From Prevotella sp. (GTDB taxonomy: Bacteria; Bacteroidota; Bacteroidia; Bacteroidales; Dysgonomonadaceae), in contig JAITVV010000081.1 in the NCBI GenBank assembly GCA_031285625.1, positions 1 to 64,000 of the forward strand: a stretch of 64,000 nucleotides of DNA, given 5' to 3'. Numbering within the stretch: the stretch's first letter is position 1; every line of letters starts with the position of its first letter. The translations under genes and the position numbers were made by a program. The notes beneath the pieces are model-generated. The model did not search any database. It was not told where the DNA came from and was given only the letters and a program-made list of their open reading frames with translations. Below, piece after piece: positions 44,418 to 54,434 of the stretch.

Positions 44418-45599
44418 TTAGAAGCCTAGTTTATTAGCTATACCTTTAGGCAAAGCAGCCTTATTTACCATGATATTTGTAGTCTTATATTTAACAAAAG
44501 CTTCGGATGCATACCAAATACCTTTATAGTTACCAGCCTCACCCCATGAGTTTTTTACAAGATAATATTTAGTACCGTTTTGGTCTTTTACAATACCGTA
44601 AATTTGCATTCCGTGGTCATCTGTGGTTTCCTGATTATCAAAAGCTATTTGCCGCATTTCCTGAGTGATAGTTTTTTCTTTCACCGGGCCTTGGTCAACC
44701 ATTGCTTTCATACGATTGTTTTTCTCATTACGTGATAGACCTAACCAATGTGCCTGATCTGAACCCACGTTTTCAGGAGCTTCATCATCCGGAATAACAG
44801 CAATACCATTACGTGTAAAGCCTATTTCACTCACGTCTGTTGCCCAAGCGACTGTATACCCGTTGTTGATTGCATTATCTATTATCTGTATCATTTCGTC
44901 TACAGGCACGTTGTATGACAATGCCCAACGCCAGTTGTCTGGAATTTCAAGTGCAAAAGGAGCATAGAAAGGATGATGCGTAAAGGAAGTAACTGATACA
45001 TAATTCTTACTATCCAATCCCAAAGACTGAGCTAAAGACTGTGGAGTATAAGTTTTTCCCTGATATTGAAAATCTTTTGGTATAGCTCCAAAATAAGCAT
45101 CCAAAGCCCCATTGAAACCGATAGCCCAGACAGGAGAGATACGTCTGTTCTTATTAGCCGAAATACCTTTTACATATCCACTAAGAGCAGCTTCTACTTC
45201 TCCATGGTTGTGCAATGTTTCACCATAATTAAGTCCTGCATAGGTATCATTAGGGATAACACCATATTCATTCAGGGTCTCTACCACATCTGCAAATGCT
45301 CCTCCCTGTGCAAAATTCAGGTTTCCTCCTACTCTTACATATTTATCTGCTTTATCTGCATAGTTGCGACGAACAATATACATTTCCGACAGGTCATGCT
45401 CCCCTTTGTTCATCCTCAATAGTTCCGATTCAAGGAATGCTACTCCAGAGAAACTCCAGCACGTACCACTATTTCCCTGATTTTTGATAGAAGTGATTGG
45501 ATTCTCTTTAACAACTGTAAATTGATAACCTGCATTATCCTGAGCATATATGCTTAATGTAATGAGCAGGAATAAAGGTAGAATGAATAATTTTTTCAT
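44418..45599 (-). CDS. Secreted C1 (papain-fold, bleomycin hydrolase-like) cysteine peptidase
   Basis: 393 residues with a signal peptide of about 19 residues (ends IYAQ). The catalytic set of the C1B/PepC type is present: Gln41 in KNQGNSGTCWSF, Cys47, His in DDHGMQIYG near 335 and Asn in LVKNSWGE near 355. Bacteroidetes carry many such exported aminopeptidase-C homologues, thought to process peptides in the periplasm. Monocistronic, with its own terminator. Confidence 0.92.
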   Translation of the reverse strand: MKKLFILPLFLLITLSIYAQDNAGYQFTVVKENPITSIKNQGNSGTCWSFSGVAFLESELLRMNKGEHDLSEMYIVRRNYADKADKYVRVGGNLNFAQGGAFADVVETLNEYGVIPNDTYAGLNYGETLHNHGEVEAALSGYVKGISANKNRRISPVWAIGFNGALDAYFGAIPKDFQYQGKTYTPQSLAQSLGLDSKNYVSVTSFTHHPFYAPFALEIPDNWRWALSYNVPVDEMIQIIDNAINNGYTVAWATDVSEIGFTRNGIAVIPDDEAPENVGSDQAHWLGLSRNEKNNRMKAMVDQGPVKEKTITQEMRQIAFDNQETTDDHGMQIYGIVKDQNGTKYYLVKNSWGEAGNYKGIWYASEAFVKYKTTNIMVNKAALPKGIANKLGF

Positions 45600-45642
45600 A
45601 TACGTTTAATGATTGGTTTTTATGATTTAAGTTTTACTCTAT

Positions 45643-47739
45643 TTACATTGAATCTTTCTCCGGTGTAGCTTCCACATCCTTTTTCAACTCCGGATATGCA
45701 ACACGTAAGTGGCGCATGCTTACCAGCTTCTCACAAAAGACCTCTTTCACCAGTTCTATATCTTTAAAGGTTATAGGTGCATTCTTGAACAGTCCATCGC
45801 TCAGCTGTGTATCTATCAACCGGTTTACAAGTTCTGTTATGGCTTCTTTGCTATTATCTTTCAGACTTCTTGAGGCGGCTTCAACCGTGTCTGCCATCAT
45901 CAAGATAGCTGTTTCGCGGGTAAAAGGATTTGGGCCGGGATAAGTGAAATCAGCTTCATCGACCTCCTCTTCAGGATGATTATTTACATAAGAATTGTAG
46001 AAATATTTAGCCTTACCTTTTCCATGATGTGTTTCTATAAAATCAATAATCTGCTGTGGCAAGTTATTCTTTTTGGCAATACGGACACCCTCAGCTACAT
46101 GATCGATAATGATACGTGCACTTTCTTTTTCAGTAAGTCCGGCATGAGGATCTATGCCTTCCATCTGATTTTCGGTAAAGAATATAGGATTCACCATTTT
46201 ACCGATATCATGGTACAGAGCACCGGTACGTACAAGGGTAGCATTTGCCCCAATACGATGCGCTGCCGATACAACAAGGGTAGATACCTGCATTGAGTGC
46301 TGGAATGTACCCGGAGCCACTTCTGACAGCTGCTGAAGCAAAGGCCTGTTAGTATTGGATAATTCGATCATGCTCACTTCCGACATAAAACCAAAAACCC
46401 TTTCGCAGATATAGACCAAAAGATATGCAAATGTGACAAATACAAAATTGATACAGAAATAAATATATAATCTTGAATTTTCTTTTATCAATGAAATATC
46501 ACCTTCTGTACACAATATCCATCCTGTAAATGTCACAAAATACGTAGCGAGTATAAATAAAGCACAATATATCAGCTGCGAACGTTCAGATAAATTGCGA
46601 AGGCTATAAATACACATATAGCCCACAAGAATCTGAACTACTATAAACTGAGCCATTTGAGCCAGAGGAAGCATCAAAGAACAAATGAGCACAGTGACAA
46701 CATGGGTGGTAACAGCTGTACGCGAATCTATAAATGTACGGATAAGGATCGTTGGTATGGCAAAAGGGATCACATACATCAGTGTAAACAACTTTGAGTC
46801 TGCCATTATTCCGGTGATAATCGGAAAGATCATTACCATCAATAATATAAAGACAATGCTTTTCTTATCCTTGTATTCTTTAATACGATAAAACTTCAGG
46901 TAAACCATCAAGGTCATAATGAGAAGCGTTATCATGATCAGTTCACCAAAAATAAGCCACCCTGGTTTCGATTTCGTTCCTACTTTTCCTTCTGCTTCCT
47001 TACTATATGAGTCCAGGATATTTTTTAACCTAGCATCAACAATCTCCCCGCGGTCAATGATCTTTTCACCATACTGAATTTCACCTTCATATAATGATAC
47101 CTGCTGTAACAGATCATTCTTCATATTCGAAGAAGTCTTTTCATCAGACATTATATTAGGATTGAGATAATCATTCAGATTTATGGATTTAAGGTGAGCT
47201 ATATCAATATGAGCAGGGGCATCATCAATTATCTTTTCGTATGCCTGACGCGGAGTATAGAAAGAAGCTATATGCTTGGCCGAGGCAATATTATTGCCAT
47301 TTTCGCTTCTCAGCAACAGCTGCTTCTTAGTTAATTGCTGGATACGATCATAATTTTCTGCTGAGATAATACCTGCTTTGTAAATCTCTGTAAATTTCCG
47401 GTTTATATAGCTGATGTAATCATCCGGAATACTTTTTGCACGGGCATCCTGAGTGAATTGTGTAGACGATTTTTTTGCTATCGTTCCGTCTACCATATAG
47501 TATGGCAGAAAAGATTGCATGATGCTATCTTTTTCCTGCTTTATCTGTGCATCCGATTTATGAATATGGAACTTGAACGGGGCTGTAAGTAAACCATATT
47601 GCCATGGTTTATTTTCATCATAACTGTATTTATATTTCCCCTCGCGAGGTAAAAAATACATAATGATTAAAATTGCAGCTATGAAGAATACGAATGTAGG
47701 TACTTTGACCTTGCCTATAAATTTGTCGATTTTTGCCAT
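45643..47739 (-). CDS. 7TM-HD family membrane phosphohydrolase (PgpH-like)
   Basis: 698 residues: N-terminal TM (about 13-30), a large extracytoplasmic 7TMR-HDED domain (about 60-250), about seven helices (265-460), then a cytoplasmic HD domain from about 480 with TLVVSAAHRIGANATLVRTG and the metal motif LYHDIGKM, plus DHVAEGVRIAKK and HHGKGKAKYF. PgpH homologues hydrolyse cyclic-di-AMP; this activity is inferred. The gene is followed by the C1 peptidase in the same direction. Confidence 0.93.
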   Translation of the reverse strand: MAKIDKFIGKVKVPTFVFFIAAILIIMYFLPREGKYKYSYDENKPWQYGLLTAPFKFHIHKSDAQIKQEKDSIMQSFLPYYMVDGTIAKKSSTQFTQDARAKSIPDDYISYINRKFTEIYKAGIISAENYDRIQQLTKKQLLLRSENGNNIASAKHIASFYTPRQAYEKIIDDAPAHIDIAHLKSINLNDYLNPNIMSDEKTSSNMKNDLLQQVSLYEGEIQYGEKIIDRGEIVDARLKNILDSYSKEAEGKVGTKSKPGWLIFGELIMITLLIMTLMVYLKFYRIKEYKDKKSIVFILLMVMIFPIITGIMADSKLFTLMYVIPFAIPTILIRTFIDSRTAVTTHVVTVLICSLMLPLAQMAQFIVVQILVGYMCIYSLRNLSERSQLIYCALFILATYFVTFTGWILCTEGDISLIKENSRLYIYFCINFVFVTFAYLLVYICERVFGFMSEVSMIELSNTNRPLLQQLSEVAPGTFQHSMQVSTLVVSAAHRIGANATLVRTGALYHDIGKMVNPIFFTENQMEGIDPHAGLTEKESARIIIDHVAEGVRIAKKNNLPQQIIDFIETHHGKGKAKYFYNSYVNNHPEEEVDEADFTYPGPNPFTRETAILMMADTVEAASRSLKDNSKEAITELVNRLIDTQLSDGLFKNAPITFKDIELVKEVFCEKLVSMRHLRVAYPELKKDVEATPEKDSM

Positions 47740-47814
47740 AATCCATTATGGTTTAGAATACAAATCTACAAGTTTATTTTTTATTTGAAGAAAAATAGAG
47801 ATTAAAAGGGGAGT

Positions 47815-49056
47815 TTATAAGCCTAAAACCGCCATCACCCGCTGAACTACTCCGGCATTTGACCGCACATAATTACCGGCATGCAGGCCAGCCGCATCAA
47901 GTGACTCTTTGTATTGAAGAAATTCGTCCATGAGTCCTCTGAAAGACTGATAGTCTGAAATAGAGTATCCCCCTCCCTGTTCTATAAGCTGTTGTGCTTC
48001 ACGAAACTTTTTAAAATTAGGGCCGAATATAACAGGAATATCGTATACGGCAGCCTCTAAAACATTGTGTATGCCTACCCCAAAACCACCACCTACATAG
48101 GCCAGTTGCCCGTATCTGTATAGTGAAGAAAGCAGCCCGAAATTATCGATTATCAAACAATCATAATCACCCATCATTTCAGGGATTGCTCTAGAATAGC
48201 GGATATGTGGGCGTTGCAGATTACTTTCGATATATTTTAAATGAGCCTCATCGATTTCGTGAGGTGCAATTATTAGTTTTAGATCTGTTGTAATATTAAA
48301 ATAAGGGATAAGGATATCTTCATCTTTAGGCCATGTACTTCCGGCTATAAATATTTGTTCGTTTTCCATTTTTGCTTTTTTCTCAAAAGCTTCGGCAACA
48401 GGCAATTGTTTTGCTTGTTCCTGTATATCCAGAACTCTATCGAAACGGGTATCGCCACATACTTCCACATTGGTAATATTGATACCTGCTAATAATTTGG
48501 CTGAACTGCTATCCTGAACGCAAATAGATTCATATCTCCTCAGTAATTTTCGCATATCACTGCCATACCATTTGAAGAATATCTGCGAAGGGCGAAAAAT
48601 AGCTGACACCATATAAACAGGTATATTCTTCTTGTACAAACGGTTTACGAAGTTATACCAGAACTCATATTTTATAAAGATAGCCATTTTAGGCTCAACT
48701 AATTTCAGAAATTTCTTAACATTTCGCTTTTTATCAAACGGAAGGTAACAAATAACATCTGCTAAAGGATAATCTTTTCTGACCTCATATCCTGAAGGAG
48801 AGAAGAAAGTAAGTAATATTTTATATTCGGGATGTCTCCGCTTCACTTCTTCCATGATTGGCCTTCCTTGCTCAAATTCGCCCAAAGATGCGGCATGGAA
48901 CCAGATATATTCAGCGTCCTTTTCTATTTTTTGTTTTAAAATTTTATAGGTCTGTTTATGACCAACGATCATTTTTCTTGCTTTCTTATGGAAAGGTGAA
49001 ACGATACGAACCGCAAGGGCGTATAAGTATATAGCAAGATTATAAAAAAACAGCAT
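47815..49056 (-). CDS. waaA: 3-deoxy-D-manno-octulosonic acid (Kdo) transferase
   Basis: Adds Kdo from CMP-Kdo to lipid A precursors at the inner membrane. 413 residues, N-terminal membrane anchor (1-22), GT-B fold with the conserved AASLGEFEQGRPIMEEVKRR near 54-73, FSPSGYEVRKDYPLADVICYLPFD near 86-109, the VSAIFRPSQIFFKWYG segment, and the GGGFGVGIHNVLEAAVYDIPVIFGPN block near 320-345. A short leader repeat lies 12 nt before the ATG. Confidence 0.95.
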   Translation of the reverse strand: MLFFYNLAIYLYALAVRIVSPFHKKARKMIVGHKQTYKILKQKIEKDAEYIWFHAASLGEFEQGRPIMEEVKRRHPEYKILLTFFSPSGYEVRKDYPLADVICYLPFDKKRNVKKFLKLVEPKMAIFIKYEFWYNFVNRLYKKNIPVYMVSAIFRPSQIFFKWYGSDMRKLLRRYESICVQDSSSAKLLAGINITNVEVCGDTRFDRVLDIQEQAKQLPVAEAFEKKAKMENEQIFIAGSTWPKDEDILIPYFNITTDLKLIIAPHEIDEAHLKYIESNLQRPHIRYSRAIPEMMGDYDCLIIDNFGLLSSLYRYGQLAYVGGGFGVGIHNVLEAAVYDIPVIFGPNFKKFREAQQLIEQGGGYSISDYQSFRGLMDEFLQYKESLDAAGLHAGNYVRSNAGVVQRVMAVLGL

Positions 49057-49068
49057 TCCTTACAATTT

Positions 49069-49091
49069 AAGGTCGCAGACCTATTTATTAC
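49069..49091 (-). repeat. Short palindromic leader repeat, copy 2
   Basis: Minus strand GTAATAAATAGGTCTGCGAC then CTT, one base different from copy 1 (29523-29545). It sits in the gap between gltX and waaA and ends 12 nt before the waaA ATG. Confidence 0.65.
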
Positions 49092-49137
49092 TTTTGTATG
49101 TATAACAACTATAGCTAGTTGCGTTAAATACTTTCTT

Positions 49138-50652
49138 TTACTTAATATTTAAAACAGCCTTTTCGAGACGTGCAATTGTTTCTTCTTTTCCAATAGTAGC
49201 TGTTATATCAAACATATGAGGACCTTTAGATTCTCCTACAATGGCAAGGCGGAAAGCATTCATTACATTTCCCAGATGGTACCCTTTAGATTCGATCCAG
49301 CCTTTCACGATCTCTTCCTGATTATGTGCTGAAAAATCATTGATTCCTTTAATAACCTCAATCAGTTCTGTTATTTGAGCAGGAGATTCTTCCTTCCAGC
49401 GCTTCTTCACCACTTTTTCATCATAAGCTGTAGGAGCTACAAAGAAGAAGAAAGATTGATCCCACAATTCTTTCACAAAGCTAACCCTCTCTTTAACAAG
49501 ACCAACTACAGTCTCTACATATTCGATAGGAGTATCAATCCCTTTATCTTCAAGAACCGGATAAAAGATATTAGCTATCTCACTATTCGGACGTAGTTGG
49601 ATATATTGATGGTTAAACCATTTTCCTTTTTCATAATCAAACTTAGCACCACTTTTACTACATTTTTCAAGTGAGAAGAGGTCGATAAGTTCCGGCAGGG
49701 TCATTATTTCCTGATCATTTCCTGGATTCCATCCGAGAAGGGCAAGAAAATTAATAACAGCTTCGGGTAGATAGCCGCTCTCACGATAGCCCGAAGAAAT
49801 TTCTCCACTATTCGGATCTTTCCATTCTAAAGGGAATACAGGGAATCCCAAACGGTCACCATCACGCTTACTAAGCTTTCCGTTTCCTTCCGGCTTCAGT
49901 AATAACGGAAGATGAGCAAACTGTGGCATAGTATCCTCCCAACCAAAAGCACGGTATAATAACACATGCAGAGGTGCAGAAGGCAACCATTCCTCTCCAC
50001 GTATTACATGAGTGATTTCCATCAGGTGGTCATCCACTATGTTTGCCAGATGATATGTAGGTAGTTGATCTGCAGATTTATATAAAACTTTATCATCGAG
50101 CACTGAAGAATTGTATTTTACTTCGCCACGAATGACATCGTTTACAAGAACTTCCTGATTTGATTCTATTTTGAAACGCACAACATATTGATTTCCTGCA
50201 TCAATCAGAGATTGTACCTCTTCCTTACTAAGGGTGAGTGAGTTTCTCATATCTCCACGGGTAGATGCATCATACTGAAAGTTGTTCACAACTTCACGTT
50301 TTGCAGTCAGCTCTTCGGGAGTATCAAAAGCGATATAAGCAGCTCCTTTGTCGAGAAGTATGTCTACATATTTTTTATAAATATCTTTTCTTTCCGACTG
50401 CCGGTATGGGGCATATGCACCTCCCACATGGGTTCCTTCATCGAACTGAAGACCTAACCATGTAAAAGCTTCTATTATATATTCCTCTGCTCCGGGAACG
50501 AAACGTTGAGAATCGGTATCTTCGATACGGAGAATAAAATCACCATTATTCTTTTTAGCAAAAAGATAATTATATAGTGCTGTACGCACTCCTCCAATGT
50601 GCAAAGGCCCTGTCGGACTCGGAGCAAATCGCACCCTAACTTTTTGAGACAT
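49138..50652 (-). CDS. gltX: Glutamyl-tRNA synthetase
   Basis: Charges tRNA-Glu. 504 residues, class I synthetase with the HIGH-type motif [20 protein letters not shown] at residues 13-32 and the KMSKS-type motif [16 protein letters not shown] near 255-270. Bacteroidetes also have GlnRS, so it is expected to be discriminating, which cannot be told from motifs alone. Start at ATG 50652. Confidence 0.97.
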   Translation of the reverse strand: MSQKVRVRFAPSPTGPLHIGGVRTALYNYLFAKKNNGDFILRIEDTDSQRFVPGAEEYIIEAFTWLGLQFDEGTHVGGAYAPYRQSERKDIYKKYVDILLDKGAAYIAFDTPEELTAKREVVNNFQYDASTRGDMRNSLTLSKEEVQSLIDAGNQYVVRFKIESNQEVLVNDVIRGEVKYNSSVLDDKVLYKSADQLPTYHLANIVDDHLMEITHVIRGEEWLPSAPLHVLLYRAFGWEDTMPQFAHLPLLLKPEGNGKLSKRDGDRLGFPVFPLEWKDPNSGEISSGYRESGYLPEAVINFLALLGWNPGNDQEIMTLPELIDLFSLEKCSKSGAKFDYEKGKWFNHQYIQLRPNSEIANIFYPVLEDKGIDTPIEYVETVVGLVKERVSFVKELWDQSFFFFVAPTAYDEKVVKKRWKEESPAQITELIEVIKGINDFSAHNQEEIVKGWIESKGYHLGNVMNAFRLAIVGESKGPHMFDITATIGKEETIARLEKAVLNIK

Positions 50653-50728
50653 ACTGTATTTTTTAAAGAGGCTACAAAATTATACAAAATATTGCAAACT
50701 AGTGAGGATATAACCAGAATAAATAAAA

Positions 50729-50752
50729 ACAGCCGGACAGAAATCCGGCTGT
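50729..50752 (-). terminator. Terminator after the adhesin-like operon
   Basis: ACAGCCGGA (50729-50737) and TCCGGCTGT (50744-50752) form a 9-bp stem with a 6-nt loop, followed on the minus strand by TTTTTATTT. It lies 20 nt after the DUF2807 stop. Confidence 0.85.
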
Positions 50753-50771
50753 ACTCACTAAACTTAATATA

Positions 50772-51449
50772 TTATTTTCTGATGCTGCCTCTTCCAGACA
50801 TATTTGTATTGATATTATCATATTTGAGATTTACAACATTAACATCTGCACTACCCGAAGCACTAACAGATATATTATCTACTCTACCGCTAACTGTTAT
50901 GTTAGATCCACCGCTGGCAGCCACATTTGCATTCTTAGCTTTCTCAATCCTAATATTGGTATTGCTCCCTCCTGAAGCAGCAATATTAATCTTTTCACTC
51001 TTTGTTTGTCGTATTGTGCAATCTGCTCCTCCCGAAAGGGCTACATTACAATTGTCGGACTTTACTTTATTTATATCTATATTGGCCCCACCAGAAGCTG
51101 TAATAGAAATTTTATCACTATTTTTCAATTCCTCGGAAAAGAATCTCGATCCGCCTGACAGAATAACCGCATCCAGTTTGCTTGCTGATAAATATACCTT
51201 TGCACTGCCTTTTCGTCCTCCTTTTCTGCTTAGTATCAATGAACCATCTTTCACATTTACATTCACATTGTCATACTTATCTATATCTGCAGTATGGGAT
51301 TTACCCTGCGAATAATAGACTTCAATCCCAGAGCTGGAGACAATAGTACTGTACGGACTTACCGCTATTTTTTCCCTGTTTGCTGTTTTGCTCGACCCGC
51401 AAGATATAAAAAGGATCATGCTTAATATAAGAACACTCATAAATTTCAT
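50772..51449 (-). CDS. DUF2807-type lipoprotein (putative auto-transporter adhesin, head-GIN-like)
   Basis: 225 residues, lipobox FISC (C17). The mature chain is a series of short beta-repeats rich in Ser/Gly/Ala/Asn (repeated SGGSNTNI and AASGGSN patterns from about 130), typical of a beta-helix, as in the head-GIN domain family. Likely displayed at the outer membrane. It is the last of a four-gene operon controlled by an ECF sigma factor. Confidence 0.85.
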   Translation of the reverse strand: MKFMSVLILSMILFISCGSSKTANREKIAVSPYSTIVSSSGIEVYYSQGKSHTADIDKYDNVNVNVKDGSLILSRKGGRKGSAKVYLSASKLDAVILSGGSRFFSEELKNSDKISITASGGANIDINKVKSDNCNVALSGGADCTIRQTKSEKINIAASGGSNTNIRIEKAKNANVAASGGSNITVSGRVDNISVSASGSADVNVVNLKYDNINTNMSGRGSIRK

Positions 51450-51473
51450 CTGTATATGTTTTATAACGTTTAC

Positions 51474-52715
51474 TTATCTAATTTTCACATCAGCATAGTT
51501 ACTCGTAACGTTTATTACTGCTGTTGCTTTCTTATTCCCGACTTGTCCTTTCTTTATCACAGAACCCGCCTTTTCAATGTGTTCTGTATATTTTACAGAA
51601 TATTTGTTAGACACATTTATATCTCCATGGTTTAATGATACACTAAAAGTAGCACCAATATTTGCAGGAATACTTAATATTATATCAGAGTAATTACTAT
51701 TGACATTTATGTTTGCATTAGATGATATAGAATTGATTTGGATATCGGAATAATTACATTTGGTAGTCAGGTCAGAATTCAAATTATCAATCTTTATATC
51801 AGCATAATTCAAATTTCCACTTATATTACCTATTGTTCCTATCTTGAAATCTCCGGAAGATGTACCCTTAATTACAAGATTTTGTACATTACTAAAAACA
51901 TTATCACTATAGTTGCTCAACAAGTCAATCCGGTTAGCCTTTGCTATATTAACTTTTGAATAAGATGCATCAATATCTATATCCTGAGCCTGACCTATAG
52001 TAATTTTCCCATATCTGTCTTTGATTACCGGCTTTACTCCCGAAAAGCCTTCTGCATTAAGACTACTATAAGATAAATTTGATGAGAATGGGGCATGGAA
52101 CTCATCCATCCTTACTTTTCCATATCTCAGGTTGATATTCAGTTTAGTATTTCGTGGAATATTTATTATAAAATCTATCTCAGCTCCGCTGGTACTTTTG
52201 CTATCTATTGTCAATTGTCCTTTTGTTGTCGAAATATTTACCGGATTTTTTTGATTACGGCTACTAAAGTATTGAATCTGTAGTTCCACCTGTTTCGATT
52301 TGGATTCCTTGACAATGATATTACCATATTGATGCCGGAAATCAATTTCTGATATATTGGAAAAGGATTTTGTCTCTGTTCTTTTAGGTGTTTTATTTTT
52401 TTGATTGAATTTGTATACCCTTACATCTCTCCACTTATCTGCTTTAAGGTCCTTAAAGTTTTCTTCTATTTGTTTTTGTGTGGCTTTTAGGGATTCTTTC
52501 CAATCTTCAATATCCGCCTTATTTGCCCCAAACTTCTCTCTGAGAGCAAGCAGATCGCTAGTATCCATATCTGGAAAATTAAAATCAAAACCACTCATAT
52601 CAATATTCGGGTCTATTTTTCCTTTATAGATATAGATCGAATCTTGTGGAATATTAATAGCGCTTAGTTGCGTGGATATTAAACAACATAAGCTGATAAA
52701 TATATACTTTTTCAT
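51474..52715 (-). CDS. DUF4097-type exported beta-repeat protein
   Basis: 413 residues with a signal peptide (MKKYIFISLCCLISTQLSA), then a charged helical region (about 40-105) rich in Asp and Lys. From about 115 the protein is a right-handed beta-helix type repeat, with recurring SNYSDI and NYADIKI units (about 20-residue spacing) like the DUF4097 fold. Role probably envelope-associated; the family is often tied to sigma/anti-sigma operons. Third gene of its operon. Confidence 0.82.
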   Translation of the reverse strand: MKKYIFISLCCLISTQLSAINIPQDSIYIYKGKIDPNIDMSGFDFNFPDMDTSDLLALREKFGANKADIEDWKESLKATQKQIEENFKDLKADKWRDVRVYKFNQKNKTPKRTETKSFSNISEIDFRHQYGNIIVKESKSKQVELQIQYFSSRNQKNPVNISTTKGQLTIDSKSTSGAEIDFIINIPRNTKLNINLRYGKVRMDEFHAPFSSNLSYSSLNAEGFSGVKPVIKDRYGKITIGQAQDIDIDASYSKVNIAKANRIDLLSNYSDNVFSNVQNLVIKGTSSGDFKIGTIGNISGNLNYADIKIDNLNSDLTTKCNYSDIQINSISSNANINVNSNYSDIILSIPANIGATFSVSLNHGDINVSNKYSVKYTEHIEKAGSVIKKGQVGNKKATAVINVTSNYADVKIR

Positions 52716-52728
52716 ATCAATTGTATAA

Positions 52729-53259
52729 TTAGCATTTTGTGTATTTTCCTAACTTTTCATTTATATTTTCCAGTGCGTGAATGTTTGCTTTATAATGCTT
52801 AACCAAAAAACGTATTGCTGTTTCCTGATCCTCATTCTGTGCCATTTCATTAATAAAATCGGAATTGTTATCCATTATTTTTTGTAAGTCTTTTGTCAGT
52901 TGCGCCTGATTGTCAGTGTCTGTATAAGCAAGCTTACACATTATGTCCGCGATTTGCTCTTCCATTTGCTGACTGTAATAGCTATTTGTTGTTTTAAATT
53001 CCTCAGAAGCCTCAATAGTCGCAGTTGGAGGAATATTATCGTTCATTGTTTCGGGATTGTAAAACTTAATAGCAACAGCAATCAAAACCGCAATAGATGC
53101 TGCCACAGACAATATACTTATCAATCTTACCTTTTTAGTAGATTTAGGCTTTTGTTCTTTTTTCAAAAGAGCTTCAAACCTATCCATATGCCCTGCCGAA
53201 GGCTCTTTGTCATCGAATAAATCCCTATTTTCCTGTATTTTCTTTCTTAAGTCATTCAT
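52729..53259 (-). CDS. Putative anti-sigma factor, single-pass membrane protein
   Basis: 176 residues. A cytoplasmic N-terminal region with MNDLRKKIQENRDLFDDKEPS and GHMDRFEALLKKEQ (1-38), a TM helix near 45-65, and an extracytoplasmic helical tail with many Asn/Gln/Glu. It follows the ECF sigma gene by 11 bp, the usual anti-sigma position, and has the GHMDRFEALL motif seen in Bacteroidetes sigma-partner proteins. Function by position and topology only. Confidence 0.75.
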   Translation of the reverse strand: MNDLRKKIQENRDLFDDKEPSAGHMDRFEALLKKEQKPKSTKKVRLISILSVAASIAVLIAVAIKFYNPETMNDNIPPTATIEASEEFKTTNSYYSQQMEEQIADIMCKLAYTDTDNQAQLTKDLQKIMDNNSDFINEMAQNEDQETAIRFLVKHYKANIHALENINEKLGKYTKC

Positions 53260-53270
53260 ATCCCCTCCTT

Positions 53271-53801
53271 TCAGATGAGTTCGATTAATCTTTGTTTTGC
53301 TCTCATATACTGTATACGTACGGTACCCGGTGCTATATTTAATATTTCACTTATCTCTTCATGGTCATAGCCCTCTATCAGGTAAAGGTTAATGACCAAA
53401 CGGCTTGCTTCGGGCAATTTTTGTATTGCTGCTTTTACCTGTTCCACTTTATCCAAAATTGCATCCCAATCTTCATTATCATCGGAATCAATTACATCAT
53501 ATTTTATATTTTCATTCAGGTTGATTACATCAAGACTTTTCTTCCTCAATTTATCAATCGATGTATTGATGGCAATTCTCACCAGCCATGCCTCGAAAGG
53601 TACAGAATCTTTATAATCATTCAAACTGGAAAATACTTTTAGAAAACTTTCCTGCATTGCATCTTCCGCCTCAAAAGAATCATATAAAACCCGATAACAG
53701 GCATTGTAAACCCTCTTATAGAAAGTTGTATACAGTTGCATCTGGGACTTATGCTCCCCTCTCTTGCACCGCTCTAATATAGTAGAATCAAAGCCTATCA
53801 T
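53271..53801 (-). CDS. ECF sigma factor heading the adhesin-like operon
   Basis: 176 residues with region 2 (YDSFEAEDAMQESFLKVFSS near 40-60, plus VPFEAWLVRIAINTSIDKLR near 66-85) and region 4 (KLPEASRLVINLYLIEGYDH and EISEILNIAPGTVRIQY near 130-165). First gene of the operon sigma, anti-sigma, DUF4097 and DUF2807 proteins. An envelope-stress or surface-display role is inferred. Confidence 0.94.
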   Translation of the reverse strand: MIGFDSTILERCKRGEHKSQMQLYTTFYKRVYNACYRVLYDSFEAEDAMQESFLKVFSSLNDYKDSVPFEAWLVRIAINTSIDKLRKKSLDVINLNENIKYDVIDSDDNEDWDAILDKVEQVKAAIQKLPEASRLVINLYLIEGYDHEEISEILNIAPGTVRIQYMRAKQRLIELI

Positions 53802-53926
53802 TAAATTTTGGTTACCCTTCTATCTATATGTACGAAAGAAAAAAAGATGTGTTACAAAAGGAGAAACTATTTTCAGTAAAATATCAGATTATCTTCTTTT
53901 TTATCATTATAAGTCGCTAAAATTGC

Positions 53927-54304
53927 TTACATCTCTGAAATTACACCCCAATAACAAACAGCAATAATAAAGGACAAAGGGGTCATCATCCATCTTTCTT
54001 TATGGCTTTTTGAGAATATATTCATAACTACATTTATAGATAAATATATTGCAAATACATAGCAGCTAATCTTAATTATTCCATATGAAAAAACCGAAGC
54101 AATCAATCCTCCGGCCTGAAGTAATGCAAAAATCCCGAATATCTGCAAAATTATTGCCAAAGTAACAGCAACTCTGTTTTTACCCGATAAGATCTTCTGT
54201 TGGCCACCCATAGCATATTCGCCCAGTGGTACTCCAAAAACGAGTAACAGATAAAATATTACTATTAGTCCGAAAAAAATACTTCCAATAAGTGCAAAAA
54301 TCAT
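53927..54304 (-). CDS. Small polytopic membrane protein (125 aa)
   Basis: Four hydrophobic helices can be seen: residues 1-25, 46-66, 68-90 and 106-123, joined by short basic loops (QQKILSGKNR, FSKSHKERW). No family was recognised with certainty. A TATTTTTG box lies 25 nt upstream on the minus strand. Monocistronic, divergent from the Ntn amidase gene. Confidence 0.75.
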   Translation of the reverse strand: MIFALIGSIFFGLIVIFYLLLVFGVPLGEYAMGGQQKILSGKNRVAVTLAIILQIFGIFALLQAGGLIASVFSYGIIKISCYVFAIYLSINVVMNIFSKSHKERWMMTPLSFIIAVCYWGVISEM

Positions 54305-54434
54305 AATGAATATACTTTACCTGCAAAAATACGAGTAAATAATCAAAAAACAGAAAAGGTTTCCTTTTTATCTCTTTAAACCAAAGCGGATACTCAATTG
54401 TTACAAATGATAATATTCACAAATCTCATTTAAT

